64,000 nt of DNA, taken from contig BLLK01000074.1 in assembly GCA_021927905.1 (NCBI GenBank), forward strand, positions 186,001 to 250,000, written 5' to 3'. The position numbers and the translations under genes were made by a program. The stretch's first letter is position 1. The number at the start of each line of letters is the position of its first letter. Origin of the DNA: Chaetoceros tenuissimus. Lineage: Eukaryota > Bacillariophyta > Thalassiosirophyceae > Chaetocerotales > Chaetocerotaceae. The notes beneath the pieces were generated by a model. The model was not told the DNA's origin. It saw nothing but the letters and a program-made list of their open reading frames with translations, and ran no database searches. Below, in pieces: positions 11,601 to 21,196 of the stretch.

Positions 11601-12312
11601 CTGCATCACTTATATGTGAAATTTCATCTCCAAGTATTGCATCATCATCTTCATCATTTCCATCATTTTCATTATCGGCATCTTCTTCTTCATCATAGGA
11701 AATACCACTACTTCCATCGGATAAATCATCATCAACATCATCATCACTTGATTCTTGCGCCGTTAAATATCGTTGCGAATCAGGTGTACAAGTCACATTG
11801 GATTCGGTACGATGATGAGTGGGTATAATACATTCCTCGGAAATTTGCACCTTTTTTTCTACAACTTGTACCTTTTCTTCTTCTTCATTCTTTACAACAG
11901 GACTTGTCATGGCATTCATGGGAGCCAATTTCCGATCAGCATATGTAAATTGATATTGAATCTTTTTTCTCCCTTTTGAATTATTGATACTGGGAGAACC
12001 TATACTGCTCAAACTTGTATTGGAGGGTGAATGTGTGACTATAGCTTGATGAAGCGGTGATGTGGGTGTAGGGTAAGATGTGTTGGTGTTGGTACCGTCT
12101 TCACTGAGTGATGGTTCTGATAGGTAATGTGCATTACTGTTATCGGGTGATTCATGTAAGTTGTCAGTGTTGGTATTGGATTGTCGAATAGGTGGTGAGG
12201 GATGATGTTGCATTGGTTCTTGCGATGATTCTTGTGATGGAGGGAGAGGTTGGATGTTTCTGATTTCATCCGTTTCATCCAATGTCGGCATTTGGAATTC
12301 ATGAGATGACAT
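8647..12312 (-). CDS. Two-pore-domain K+ channel with C-terminal EF-hand (three exons)
   Basis: Exons 12312-9435, 9354-9179 and 9099-8647 are joined by two short introns (80 and 79 nt) in phase, giving about 1168 residues. The frame is open beyond 12312 only with non-ATG codons. The first ~620 residues are acidic, Ser-rich and probably disordered, with one CPRC Cys pair (FICPRCK) just before the first span. Pore domain 1 (filter GTGFGD, near 672) is flanked by two spans; after a ~220-residue linker, pore domain 2 follows (filter TVGYGD, near 965). The second filter is created exactly at the exon 1/2 junction. The tail holds one canonical EF-hand (DRDNDGLLTSKE, near 1088). The layout is that of TPK/KCO channels, Ca2+-regulated K+ channels of vacuole or plasma membrane. 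The long N terminus is unusual; plant TPKs are about 400 residues. Confidence 0.85.
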
Positions 12313-12973
12313 TTTGGAAATATTTGTTGTATAAGTATAATGTATTATAGAGATGTAATAAGTATATGATAGAGATGTAACTGCTGTTCTCAAAGAAGAA
12401 GAAGAATCTTTAAAAGATCTGAGTTCGCTTCCTATGGACGACTGATGAATGGTACAAAGGTGTCAAAAGAAATGAATTGATGAGCTGCACTTCCACTTGC
12501 AATCACAAATGAGATGCAAATGAATGAATACAGTACTAGGACTGATGATTGACTACTTTTGATTCTATTGTAGTTGTATGAGCAGTGTATGCACAATACT
12601 TTTCCATGACACAAACACAACATACAGCCGAGTTCAATTATTTCAACACGAGTACTGGTGCGACAGCAAACATCTCTTTTGTTTATTGGTGAGTCCGCCC
12701 AATGCCCGTTTCTGAAAATGCAAGAAATAGAGGGGAATGAGGTAGGACTCTTGATTTCTTTTCTGGGACTAATTTGAATTCAGTCACTTGGAGTGTTTTA
12801 GTGGATAACCGTTCTATACCTTCTTTTGATGAATCATTTTTTATTTTTTTCGTTTTTATTTTTTCAACTCGTGAAAGTTGAGATGAAGCAAGAATGAAAC
12901 AAACTAGTGTAATGTATTCAATCATGTAATTTATTCAATATAAAAAGTAGGAATGCAAATGAATTCATTTATA
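12313..12973. other. Intergenic, promoter side of the K+ channel gene
   Basis: 661 bp. It holds the channel promoter and the 3' end of the next minus-strand gene. A frame from 12925 to 12683 (minus, 80 codons, ATG start, hydrophobic first 14 residues) could encode a small secreted protein but has no other support. A sequence near 12803 (GATAACCGTTCTATACC) resembles the motif shared at 14.7 and 16.55 kb. Confidence 0.4.
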
Positions 12974-14554
12974 CTATAAATCTAGCTTTGAGGAGGTGAG
13001 CTTTTCAACTTTATCTTTTGCCTCTATGTTTTTTTTATGGTCAGGTCCAAAAATTTGGGTTCTAATTACTAGGCATTTCTTAAACGCATCTACTGCTTTT
13101 GCTTTTTCTTCCAGCTTTTGATAACTTTTACCCTTTGCATATAGTACTCGGGCCTTTAGTCGTTGATCTTCCTCTGACTTCTGTAGCCAATCTAAAGCTA
13201 CTTCAAAGTGTTCAATAGCTTTGCTATTATCATCACCTGCAGCATAAACACGTCCTAGAGTGATCTCAGACCTACACATATCTGCAGGATCCTCGTATTC
13301 CTTGCGAATTTCAAGCGCAAGCTCTGCCATTTCCTTGGCTTCATCTACATCATTGCGAGATATCAATCGCATTGCTACATTGCATAAAGACGCAGCTACA
13401 TCCTTTTCAGCTTCTTCATCCATAGTATCTTTAAATATTTTCTTTCTTATTTGTAAAGCTTTGTTGCAAGACTCATATGCATTCTCCTTGAGCTCGTCAG
13501 AAGTCATCCCGGTGTCATTCTTTTGCTTGAGTTTTGAAAGTTCATGATAAGTCAGTCCTATGTCATTGTAGGTATGCGCAATTTGCCTATCGTCCTCTCC
13601 CAAAAGTCTTTTTTGAATGTTAAGAGCATTTATTTGTTGCATCCATGCGTCGATATAATACCCTTGTTTGTAAAATAAGAGACCAACTTTTCGCAGAAAT
13701 CTAGCAAATGATAAATTATCGTCCGTGGAATCAGAACATGCCTCTTCTCGCTCTTTGATTGCTTCATCCAAATTGGACTTGATCCAATCTATACGCTTTT
13801 TGTTAATCTTGGAGTTCAGTGCTTCAAGTTCAATACATTTATTGACTTCTTCCATGATACGTTCTTTGTCACATGGAGGAAAGGTTTTAGCTTTCTCAAC
13901 ATTTGTTTGAAATAGGACTTGAAATACAATATTGCCACCCTGTCCATTTTCAATGTCTTTAGCCAATTGATTTCCTTCTTTAGGAGGCATGATAATTGCC
14001 ACATTGCATTCCGGTGATGTTGTGGCAACAAACATTTCATATACGCACCATGCTCGCTCAAGATAACCAGGATCTTTCCACGGAGCCATCATGGCTAATA
14101 TGTGCTTTATACCCTTGACCCTTTGATAAAACTCATTTGAAAAATCCTCAAAAGGAACTGCTTTGCCTTCTTTACGGAATTTGACCACATCATGCTGATT
14201 CACATTCAAACAACATATCCATTCATATGTTCGTTTTTTGTCTTTCTCATTATTTTCACAGTAGTGGTCTAGTGAATCTATTATATCACCGATGGTATAT
14301 CCCCACGAATAGCTCAACATATGGGTTGCCTCTCCAACATTATCTTTACCGTTTAGGCAATCAACATAGGAACTTTTCTTTTCTACCCCTTTCTTCCGGA
14401 TTACTCCGTACTCATCTTTAGATAGGTCTTCAATCTCATATATCTTTGATTCTCGGCCAAGGCGCCGGCTTCCACGACTGTCTTTCACTTCCTCTAAAAA
14501 TTTTGTGGAGAGATAACGCACTGATACAGCATTAGGTTTAGTACTGTCTGGCAT
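12974..14554 (-). CDS. TIR/HET-like domain plus TPR protein
   Basis: 526 residues in one exon with a clear ATG. Residues ~70-200 contain a motif series seen in TIR-like and HET-like effector domains and in many algal proteins: HMLSYSWGYT, then WICCLNVNQHD, then VKGIKHILAMMAPWKDP and ERAWCVYEMFVA. The C-terminal half (about 275-515) is a run of tetratricopeptide repeats of the kinesin-light-chain type, e.g. AHTYNDIGLTYHELSKL and ARVLYAKGKSYQKLEEKAKAVDAF. TIR-TPR architecture suggests protein-protein signalling, possibly stress or immune related, but enzyme activity cannot be read from the sequence. It shares a 20-bp upstream motif with the next gene, so the two may be co-regulated. Cytosolic, with no signal peptide. 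Confidence 0.7.
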   Translation of the reverse strand: MPDSTKPNAVSVRYLSTKFLEEVKDSRGSRRLGRESKIYEIEDLSKDEYGVIRKKGVEKKSSYVDCLNGKDNVGEATHMLSYSWGYTIGDIIDSLDHYCENNEKDKKRTYEWICCLNVNQHDVVKFRKEGKAVPFEDFSNEFYQRVKGIKHILAMMAPWKDPGYLERAWCVYEMFVATTSPECNVAIIMPPKEGNQLAKDIENGQGGNIVFQVLFQTNVEKAKTFPPCDKERIMEEVNKCIELEALNSKINKKRIDWIKSNLDEAIKEREEACSDSTDDNLSFARFLRKVGLLFYKQGYYIDAWMQQINALNIQKRLLGEDDRQIAHTYNDIGLTYHELSKLKQKNDTGMTSDELKENAYESCNKALQIRKKIFKDTMDEEAEKDVAASLCNVAMRLISRNDVDEAKEMAELALEIRKEYEDPADMCRSEITLGRVYAAGDDNSKAIEHFEVALDWLQKSEEDQRLKARVLYAKGKSYQKLEEKAKAVDAFKKCLVIRTQIFGPDHKKNIEAKDKVEKLTSSKLDL

Positions 14555-14730
14555 AATATACTTGTAACCTTTGAAGAAATAAATGTAAGTAACATCAAGA
14601 ATTCAAAAGAAGCATTCAAGGTGGGGCTTCTTTTTTGTTCGTGATGTTGTGATGTTTCATTTTGGATTTGTCATTGGTCTAAAGTAGTTGAGATTTTGAA
14701 AGAGAAGTTTATCTTTGACATTTGACGTCT

Positions 14731-14750
14731 GTCGATAACCGTCATATACC
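14731..14750 (-). promoter_or_regulatory. Shared 20-bp upstream motif, copy 1
   Basis: GATAACCGTCATATACCCTT (plus-strand reading) about 175 bp upstream of the minus-strand start at 14554. The identical 20 bases recur at about 16555. TGACG inside the reverse complement is a bZIP/CREB-type core. Function is inferred from position and conservation only. Confidence 0.5.
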
Positions 14751-14838
14751 CTTTTCCAGAAAGCTCATCATTTGTCGTGCTGGAAAAGAAAAGGTTTTAT
14801 TTTTAACAAATTTAGAAACTTTCATATGTAAAAGCCTA

Positions 14839-16428
14839 TCATGCTTTCTTTTTGCGCCCACTACAATCCTTTTTATGGACTTTCCAATGCTCTCTTTGGT
14901 GCATTTCATGGCAGTAAGCAACCATTTTACAACCGGAACAAATCCGAGGACGTACCAATGCTTCATCACAATAAGCACACGTTTCAACATTTCGTTTGAT
15001 TTTCATTTCTTTACCTTTTCGTAAACTACCAATCTCAATGGCAGCAGCCACATACTTCATACAATCACAATGTCGTTTTTCATATTGATGCATGAATAAG
15101 AATAACTTGTCTTGATTATTCAATTTGTCCATGATGCCTTTTGCTTGTAATGACATCAAGACCCCAAAACAATCTCTTGATGTGAAATCATTGGATGATG
15201 ATGATGCAATCATATCTAAAACACCATCTATAAACAAAGAAGCAAAGATATTCATGGCTGCATATGTCAATGCTCCCTCTTCATGGATGACAGTACCCAC
15301 AGCCATACTCCATAATGCACCTGGCATAAATCTTTCTTCAACATCATCCAATACTACTTCTTTATTCTTTACTAAACATTCAGCAAATAGATTAAAGTTG
15401 TCACCAGCCCTCATATAAGTGTTGATGAATTCATTGATTAGTTTTCGTTTCCGTCTTTGTGCAGGGGTATCATCATAAGCCCATTGTTTAGCTCCATGTT
15501 TGCATCGTCTATCTCTCAACACAGCACCTGGAGCTTCTCTAGACTTTACCTCATAATGATGTTCCTTTCCTGATGCATCGGTATGGGTGACTACATTGCT
15601 GACTTTATCGCCCTTTTTCTTATCAGTCACTATAATTTTACAAATCATGGAATCTTTTGATTCATTTGATTTACACGCCACTTGTCGTTCTTGTAGAATG
15701 TTTTGAATTTCGTCAAGATTCATATTTTGGAGTTCCGTCAACCGCTTGGATGCTTCTTTGTAAGGACCTAGTTCGTTGGAACACCATCCAGTAGAACCAG
15801 GAGGACCGTTACATGTGATTTCCAAAGGGAAAGTATCTGCGGTGTTGTTCATACCAAATTGCATACCATGTTCTGCTTTCTCCATCGAGCATCCACAAAG
15901 CATGCAATCAAGACATTTTTGATGAGCATAGAACGCATTATTTGTTGTATCTTTGATTTGTCTACCATCTGGTAATATTCCATTTGGATACACTGCATCG
16001 AATGGCTCTCTAGGTGCCACTGTAAGCTCTCGTTTTCCTACAAACGTATGACATTGCACACATAATCCTTTGTACCCTTCTTCCGTGAACGTGTTCACAT
16101 AATCCTCTTCGCATCGATATTCCCCAGATTCGTATAAATAATCTTTCCCATCCAAATCGCAGTGACAGTCTACACATGTCTTTCCTTTCCCATTCTCAGT
16201 TCTGATCCTTGCCACAGTACCATTTCTTGTAATATAGGAATAAGGCGAGAATTCTCGGAGATTTGATTCTTTGATAAGTTTCGGTTTGTCAATTCCACGA
16301 AACAGAACTGCCACTCTTCCTGCTTCATTTTTCTGTTTGATCACTGTTCCCACTTTTCCGTTGAGATCTTTTGCATTTACGAGACCTGTAGCCTCGACAA
16401 GGGCACCCACTTTGTTGATGTTTGGCAT
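14839..16428 (-). CDS. MYND zinc-finger protein with Cys-rich N-terminal region
   Basis: 529 residues, single exon, ATG start. Residues 1-50 have a KOW/SH3-like beta segment (LNGKVGTVIKQK). Residues ~80-185 contain paired Cys/His clusters (CVDCHCDL, LCVQCHTF, CLDCMLCGCS) in LIM-like spacing. A central helical part follows, and the last ~45 residues are a MYND finger: CAYCDEALVRPRICSGCK, then VAYCHEMHQREHWKVHKKDC, with all eight ligands. MYND fingers mediate protein contacts, often in chromatin or signalling complexes. Not part of the four-gene array at 20-28 kb, which has two MYND fingers at the N terminus. Likely soluble. Confidence 0.75.
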   Translation of the reverse strand: MPNINKVGALVEATGLVNAKDLNGKVGTVIKQKNEAGRVAVLFRGIDKPKLIKESNLREFSPYSYITRNGTVARIRTENGKGKTCVDCHCDLDGKDYLYESGEYRCEEDYVNTFTEEGYKGLCVQCHTFVGKRELTVAPREPFDAVYPNGILPDGRQIKDTTNNAFYAHQKCLDCMLCGCSMEKAEHGMQFGMNNTADTFPLEITCNGPPGSTGWCSNELGPYKEASKRLTELQNMNLDEIQNILQERQVACKSNESKDSMICKIIVTDKKKGDKVSNVVTHTDASGKEHHYEVKSREAPGAVLRDRRCKHGAKQWAYDDTPAQRRKRKLINEFINTYMRAGDNFNLFAECLVKNKEVVLDDVEERFMPGALWSMAVGTVIHEEGALTYAAMNIFASLFIDGVLDMIASSSSNDFTSRDCFGVLMSLQAKGIMDKLNNQDKLFLFMHQYEKRHCDCMKYVAAAIEIGSLRKGKEMKIKRNVETCAYCDEALVRPRICSGCKMVAYCHEMHQREHWKVHKKDCSGRKKKA

Positions 16429-16554
16429 GTTTAGAAGTATGAGTTCTGCATACGAGTATGTGTGTGTGGAAAAAGATATGAATGTTGAATGTTGATTGAT
16501 GTGTGATGTGTGAAAGATCTGGTCGAATTGGTGGTTTTGACACCAGAGTGACGT

Positions 16555-16574
16555 TGATAACCGTCATATACCCT
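16555..16574 (-). promoter_or_regulatory. Shared 20-bp upstream motif, copy 2
   Basis: Identical 20 bases to the site near 14731, in the same orientation, about 127 bp upstream of the minus-strand start at 16428. Both copies are preceded by TGACGT. Two adjacent genes with the same motif at similar distance suggests a common regulator. Confidence 0.5.
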
Positions 16575-16693
16575 TCTTTGAACGGCTCTTTGATTTTTTG
16601 TTGCGAAAGGAAACTTTTCAAAAGGATCATACCTAGGTAGAGAAAATAGAGTCGAAAGCTTCAAATTCTCATACTTTATATATAATTAGTTAC

Positions 16694-17950
16694 TCATGCC
16701 AACTTATTCAAATTGGTCACCTTTTCTTGCAAAGGCTTTGGCCAGTGCAAAGTAGCATCTAAAAACTTTTCATTCTTGAAACGTGAACAACTGCATTCTG
16801 TTCCAACTGTATCATCAATGGTAAACTTCAATTTATTCACCTTGACTGGTGGCATAGCTCCACTCTTGATTCTAGCCTTTTCTCTAGCATCGGCATCTCT
16901 CTGCAATTCATCAAGTCTACCACAAGCTTCTCCTAATTGAGCTTCTGCAGCGGACTTTTCACCATTACTCCATAAAATACTCGCTAATGCAATTCTAGCT
17001 TCTCCCTCCTTTGCAATTACTCTTTGAAGTAATTCAATATCTCTTCCTTCAACCGAAGTTGTAGATTGAATCGCTTCCGTCAATACTTTTTTCGCATCTT
17101 CCAAAACACTTTTATCAGAAGTGGCAGCATAAGCACTTGCCAAATCAATACCAGCATCCAATTTCGAAATAACAGATCTAGCACGATCTCCAATCTCTTT
17201 GAACGCACTTGATGCTAAAATATGAGTTTCAGCAGCTTCATTGTACATTTTATTTCCACGTTGTGCCATACCCCATTCCCAAGCAGCATAAGGATTACGC
17301 TGTGCACCATCTGCTTCTAATTCTTCATTGGTATCCCATTCTTCACGACTGGTTAATCTCATTGCAAGTTGATAATCTTTATTTGCTAATTGATATTGTT
17401 CATCTGTCAATACTCCTAGGGAAAGTAATGATCTACCACGTCCAAGATATGCCGCTGGTAATTCAGCTGGATCAGCAAGTTCACCACCTGGACCAGTCAA
17501 GAGTGTGATTGTAGTGGTGTAATCTTCAATTGCAGCTTCTGCATTGACAAGTCCCATGTAACAATCTCCACGGACACGATAGAGAGCGGCTCTTTCATCT
17601 GGTGCTTGTCTTTCCCAAGCCGAAATGGCTTTGGTGATGAGTTCGACAGCTTTTTCAGGGTTACGTTCGCCATAGAGTGCTCCGAGTGCTTCACGGAGTA
17701 GTTTGATTTCATCATTGGTAGGTGGCTTTGGTTTGCCATCTGCTGCATATGCTGGTGGGATGAGAAAGTCCCGAATTCCATTCATTAATGGTGAATTGAA
17801 ATTGGATACTGATGACGACGAAGAAGAAGATACATCATATGTTTGTGATGTCTGTACTTGTGCTACTGGAGCATTTGGAGGAAGAGAAAAGGCAGAACTC
17901 CCTGCAAAAAGAGAAGAGAGACAGAGAAGAGATGTTGTTTGGAATCGCAT
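16694..17950 (-). CDS. Plastid (probably thylakoid lumen) TPR protein
   Basis: 418 residues from the ATG at 17950; an in-frame ATG at 17980 would add ten residues before the signal peptide and is less likely. The N terminus has a signal peptide ending at GSSAFSLPP, a diatom plastid-import site. A second cleavage-like site, IPPAYAADG, lies about 60 residues in and looks like a lumenal AxA site. The mature part is helical with tetratricopeptide repeats (ALYRVRGDCYMGLVNAEAAIEDYTTTI; PAAYLGRGRSLLSLG). The tail has a CSCSRF Cys pair. TPR proteins of this type act in assembly of thylakoid complexes in plants; the partner here is unknown. Transcribed divergently from the gene at 18.3 kb. Confidence 0.75.
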   Translation of the reverse strand: MRFQTTSLLCLSSLFAGSSAFSLPPNAPVAQVQTSQTYDVSSSSSSSVSNFNSPLMNGIRDFLIPPAYAADGKPKPPTNDEIKLLREALGALYGERNPEKAVELITKAISAWERQAPDERAALYRVRGDCYMGLVNAEAAIEDYTTTITLLTGPGGELADPAELPAAYLGRGRSLLSLGVLTDEQYQLANKDYQLAMRLTSREEWDTNEELEADGAQRNPYAAWEWGMAQRGNKMYNEAAETHILASSAFKEIGDRARSVISKLDAGIDLASAYAATSDKSVLEDAKKVLTEAIQSTTSVEGRDIELLQRVIAKEGEARIALASILWSNGEKSAAEAQLGEACGRLDELQRDADAREKARIKSGAMPPVKVNKLKFTIDDTVGTECSCSRFKNEKFLDATLHWPKPLQEKVTNLNKLA

Positions 17951-18292
17951 CTTGATTAAAATGAAAAGTAATATGTACATAAGGTAGTGCTGCTATTACA
18001 CATCAAATGGAAAGATCTTGCTGAATTGTTTGATGAGGTGTTGGTAGCAAGCTTTCGAGGAGTCAGCATAGAACTCAGAACCTGTTATTGAAAGTACTGT
18101 ACAATATGTGTTGGTCGTTCAAAGACATAAATGGCTAGCTTTTGCTCGTTTATTTGGATCTGCTATGGTACGGTATGTGCTATGTGTGGTGGTGCAATTT
18201 GCAATTTTCACTTCATCATTCATCACTAAAAATGTTTCTTGTTTTGCAATCTTGATTGCATTCATTCTGAAACAACAGCAGCAGTGCCCCAC
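17951..18292. promoter_or_regulatory. Divergent promoter with a cassette also found at 27.9 kb
   Basis: Contains ATATGTGTTGGTCGTTCAAAG followed by ATGGCTAGCT (18104-18140) and later CTTGATTGCATTCA plus a CAACAGCA run (18251-18282). Both blocks recur in the same order and orientation before the gene at 28124. See findings. Confidence 0.5.
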
Positions 18293-19309
18293 ATGGATCC
18301 CGATCCTTCTTCACCTGAGGAAATATTGAAGCGCTTGAAAAAAGCACGCAGCATTCCTAATGGCGGTGAATACGAAGCTGAAGTTGATGTACTTCGTGAA
18401 GTGGTGAAATATGTAACAGACCGTAATATTCCCAAATTCGATCCCGGTGTACCCTTGTCCAAAGACGAATTAGTTGGAAAAGGTACAGAAAAATTATTTG
18501 AAATAATATTTAATGAAACAGCACCGGCTGGTTTTGGTGGAATGATGTGGGCTCATATTGATGCTCCAATGAAAGCATTGGAAGGCAATGGAAAAGATGC
18601 TGTCGATTCTGCAGTTGGAGGTGTTGGTGCTCTTGCGGGTGGAGTAATTGGTGGACCAATTGGTGCCCTTGTTGGGTATGCAATTACAAAAGGGCCTGGA
18701 AAAGTAATTGATGTGTTTGATACCTCAACCGCTAAGTTCAAAGTCACTATCACAAACTTGACAAAGTATAACGTGTACCTTGATGGATATGAAAAAAAAG
18801 GCGGTTGGCGTTATTCTAGTCCTGGAGTCTATCAAAATGCATGGTTTCCAGATGGTGGTGGCGGCATGTATAACAGAACAGGATTTCTAATACCAAAGGT
18901 TGTGACAGGTACAAAAGATGTCAACCACAAAACGGTTGAGGCACTGTCGTTCTCATACCCTATGCCAGTAAATGATACATCCTTCTCATTTTCAATGCGT
19001 TTTATTGCAAGAGAGGGAAAGATGTATCATACCTGTAAGAGCCATGAGGAGAAAAAAGATTGGTTTGATGATCGCTCCGCCATCAAGCATTCCTGGAGTT
19101 TTGGTATTCAAGCACCTGGTACATTTGCGTGGACATACTATGCTTCGATTGATTCCAAGCCTAAAGATACAGCAAAAGGTCATGAGGAGGCATACAATGA
19201 GATGGAAGTACAGTCGAACTTTGGAAAACCTGGTCACTTGAAAGATGGACAATCATGTTGTTATTGGGAAGATAAAAATACTGTTGTCATCCAGCTGGCT
19301 GACGACTAG
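18293..19309 (+). CDS. Glycine-zipper protein of unknown function
   Basis: 338 residues from the first ATG; upstream codons in frame are non-ATG. Residues ~95-145 form a Gly/Ala-rich hydrophobic stretch with GxxxG spacing (GVGALAGGVIGGPIGALVGYA), the look of a glycine zipper that can insert in or associate with membranes. The C-terminal ~190 residues alternate short hydrophobic strands with aromatic and Gly turns (FKVTITNLTKYNVYLDGY; FSFSMRFIA), suggesting a beta-sandwich. I do not recognise the family. A membrane-active or lipid-binding role would fit the zipper plus beta domain but is speculation. Its 5' region resembles that of the gene at 28124, although the proteins do not resemble each other. 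Confidence 0.65.
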   Translation: MDPDPSSPEEILKRLKKARSIPNGGEYEAEVDVLREVVKYVTDRNIPKFDPGVPLSKDELVGKGTEKLFEIIFNETAPAGFGGMMWAHIDAPMKALEGNGKDAVDSAVGGVGALAGGVIGGPIGALVGYAITKGPGKVIDVFDTSTAKFKVTITNLTKYNVYLDGYEKKGGWRYSSPGVYQNAWFPDGGGGMYNRTGFLIPKVVTGTKDVNHKTVEALSFSYPMPVNDTSFSFSMRFIAREGKMYHTCKSHEEKKDWFDDRSAIKHSWSFGIQAPGTFAWTYYASIDSKPKDTAKGHEEAYNEMEVQSNFGKPGHLKDGQSCCYWEDKNTVVIQLADD

Positions 19310-19816
19310 TTCTATCCGAAATTTTCTGTTTTTTTCATCTCACTTTTTCCTCTCTCACACTCTCCATAGATTGTGCTATAATTACTGCTAATGTTCATTA
19401 TTTATCTACAAGTATATTATTAGAATGTATCTTTGTTGCAATTTTATACTCTAGTTTGCTTTGGTTGCCATTTTTGCTCAACCTTCTCTGTTCGTCTGCC
19501 ATCCAAAAATGAGAAACTATCTTCTTTTTGTTTTTTATTATCCTGTTGGCTTTGGCATATAAAATATCTCCTCATTTTGTATATTTCGTACTATAGGTGT
19601 TTGGATTGTCTTCAGATTCAAATACTCTATTCTAGTGTTTCGAACATAATGTCACTCATTACTTGTTATATGAATATGTACATCAACATAAAAATGTTGA
19701 CTTTTACTTCATGCAAGCGATAGCGCTTCATGAGAGAAATTTTCAACCCCCTTTGTCGAAAGAATTCCTTCACACCTCATTTTCATACCTACTATTGAAA
19801 CTACTATCCCCCTATA
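19310..19816. other. Intergenic; 3' part duplicated at 21.7 kb
   Basis: AT-rich. The last ~180 bp (from about 19643) is nearly the same as 21716-21875, which precedes the 3' end of the next paralogue. This is part of the tandem duplication unit of the MYND array. Confidence 0.7.
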
Positions 19817-21196
19817 TCACAAGTTCACTTTCTCGAGTAGATCCGAAGGCATCTCCTTGATCAACTGTTGAAACTTTCGGAAGTGCTTGTCTGCAGCCTT
19901 TTTGCATTGCTTTGCAGTTTTATTTCGGATGACATTCACCCCACAGAATACAGTGTATTCAAAAGCAAAATATGTATCAAAATCTACAAACAAAGTCTCG
20001 ATTGCCATGTCGGTGCATTGAAGTGATTTAGACTCATTGTCCTCCACATGAATTACAAATTTTCCAACACTTTCTTTCGATTTTTTGAATTGGGCAATAG
20101 ACAGGACGTTATAATCTAGTAATTGTGAGATCTGGCCAATGTCTTTTCCCATTTTCACATTGGCAATGATTCGATGGGTGTTTTGTAGAGATTTGTTACA
20201 AAAGAATTGCAATGCATTTTGTACAAATGCAGTAAATGATTGACCAAGATTCATTTGCTTCTGCAAATTGCTTCTTCGGATGGATTTCCATCCACGAAAC
20301 AAATCTGATTTCAGACGGACTTGCGCACATTTATGTCGAATTGTATACACGTCGATATCGGAAGCGTTCATGCTGTCCAATATATTATCATCGAGTACTA
20401 TATGAAAAATAGTATCAAATCTTTTCCCCAACTCTTTAGTAGAAACAACTGCAACTTGAGCATATACCTGATCACTTCTATTTTTATGATTCCATCCCTC
20501 CATGATCTTTTCTTTTTGTGCTTGACTCAAATCAGCGATTGCCATAGCTCTTGGTACTTCTGCCATAACAAAAGTTTGAGCATTGTAATCGAATTCAACT
20601 TCCACAAAGACAACTTTTACAGGCGGTTGCTGCTCTAATCCTTTTCTCTTAAGGACATAAAAGGCTGCGGCAGAAATTGGTGTCGTTGCTTTCGTTGTCC
20701 ATTTTTGAAAGAGATTTTTAATATTCACTCCCCTTGAATCAAGAGAGCTTTCTAAACTTTTCGCTTTTTCACAATTATGTTTGCACTGATGTTTATGTCT
20801 TGGCCAATCCTCGACTTGGCACTCTCGACTGCAATAGTATGCTGAATTACATTTTGAGCACATGCTCAATTTGGATCCGATATCAACATCTGATTTCAAG
20901 CATCTGTCACATAACTGAGAGTTTTTACGGTATTGAAATTCCTTCTTCCCTTCTGCTTTCGCCTCTTTATTGCCCCCCACCTGTCCTTTTTTCGGGTCAG
21001 TACTAGATGCTTTCTTACATACAGCTTTATGAATCTTCCATTGTCTGACTTGACAGTCTCTATTGCAGAAGAACACATCAACACCGGCGTCACGACAAGG
21101 GGCACATCGGAATAATGCTCCTTCCTTGTTGCAGGCTGCACATGGACCGTCGTTAGGCTTCTTAATAGTAGTTCTTGTTGTTGAAGTAGAGGGCAT
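19817..21196 (-). CDS. Double-MYND protein, array copy 1
   Basis: 459 residues from ATG at 21196; the frame continues upstream without ATG. Two MYND fingers sit in the first ~145 residues: CAACNKEGALFRCAPCR followed by FFCNRDCQVRQWKIHKAVC, and CDRCLKSDVDIGSKLSMC followed by YYCSRECQVEDWPRHKHQC, each with the C-x2-C...C-x2-C...C-x3-C...H-x3-C ligand set. The rest (~300 residues) is a domain I do not know, shared by all four copies, with marker segments LFRGWKSIRRSNLQKQM, AFVQNALQFFCNKSLQ and a closing MPSDLLEKVNL. MYND fingers are protein-binding modules, so an adaptor role is likely. Closest to copy 2 in both coding and flanking sequence. Confidence 0.85.
   Translation of the reverse strand: MPSTSTTRTTIKKPNDGPCAACNKEGALFRCAPCRDAGVDVFFCNRDCQVRQWKIHKAVCKKASSTDPKKGQVGGNKEAKAEGKKEFQYRKNSQLCDRCLKSDVDIGSKLSMCSKCNSAYYCSRECQVEDWPRHKHQCKHNCEKAKSLESSLDSRGVNIKNLFQKWTTKATTPISAAAFYVLKRKGLEQQPPVKVVFVEVEFDYNAQTFVMAEVPRAMAIADLSQAQKEKIMEGWNHKNRSDQVYAQVAVVSTKELGKRFDTIFHIVLDDNILDSMNASDIDVYTIRHKCAQVRLKSDLFRGWKSIRRSNLQKQMNLGQSFTAFVQNALQFFCNKSLQNTHRIIANVKMGKDIGQISQLLDYNVLSIAQFKKSKESVGKFVIHVEDNESKSLQCTDMAIETLFVDFDTYFAFEYTVFCGVNVIRNKTAKQCKKAADKHFRKFQQLIKEMPSDLLEKVNL

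Noticed and set aside
12683-12925. 80-codon frame with hydrophobic start
   Set aside because: No conservation evidence, AT-rich surroundings, low complexity; mentioned only as a possibility in the intergenic entry.
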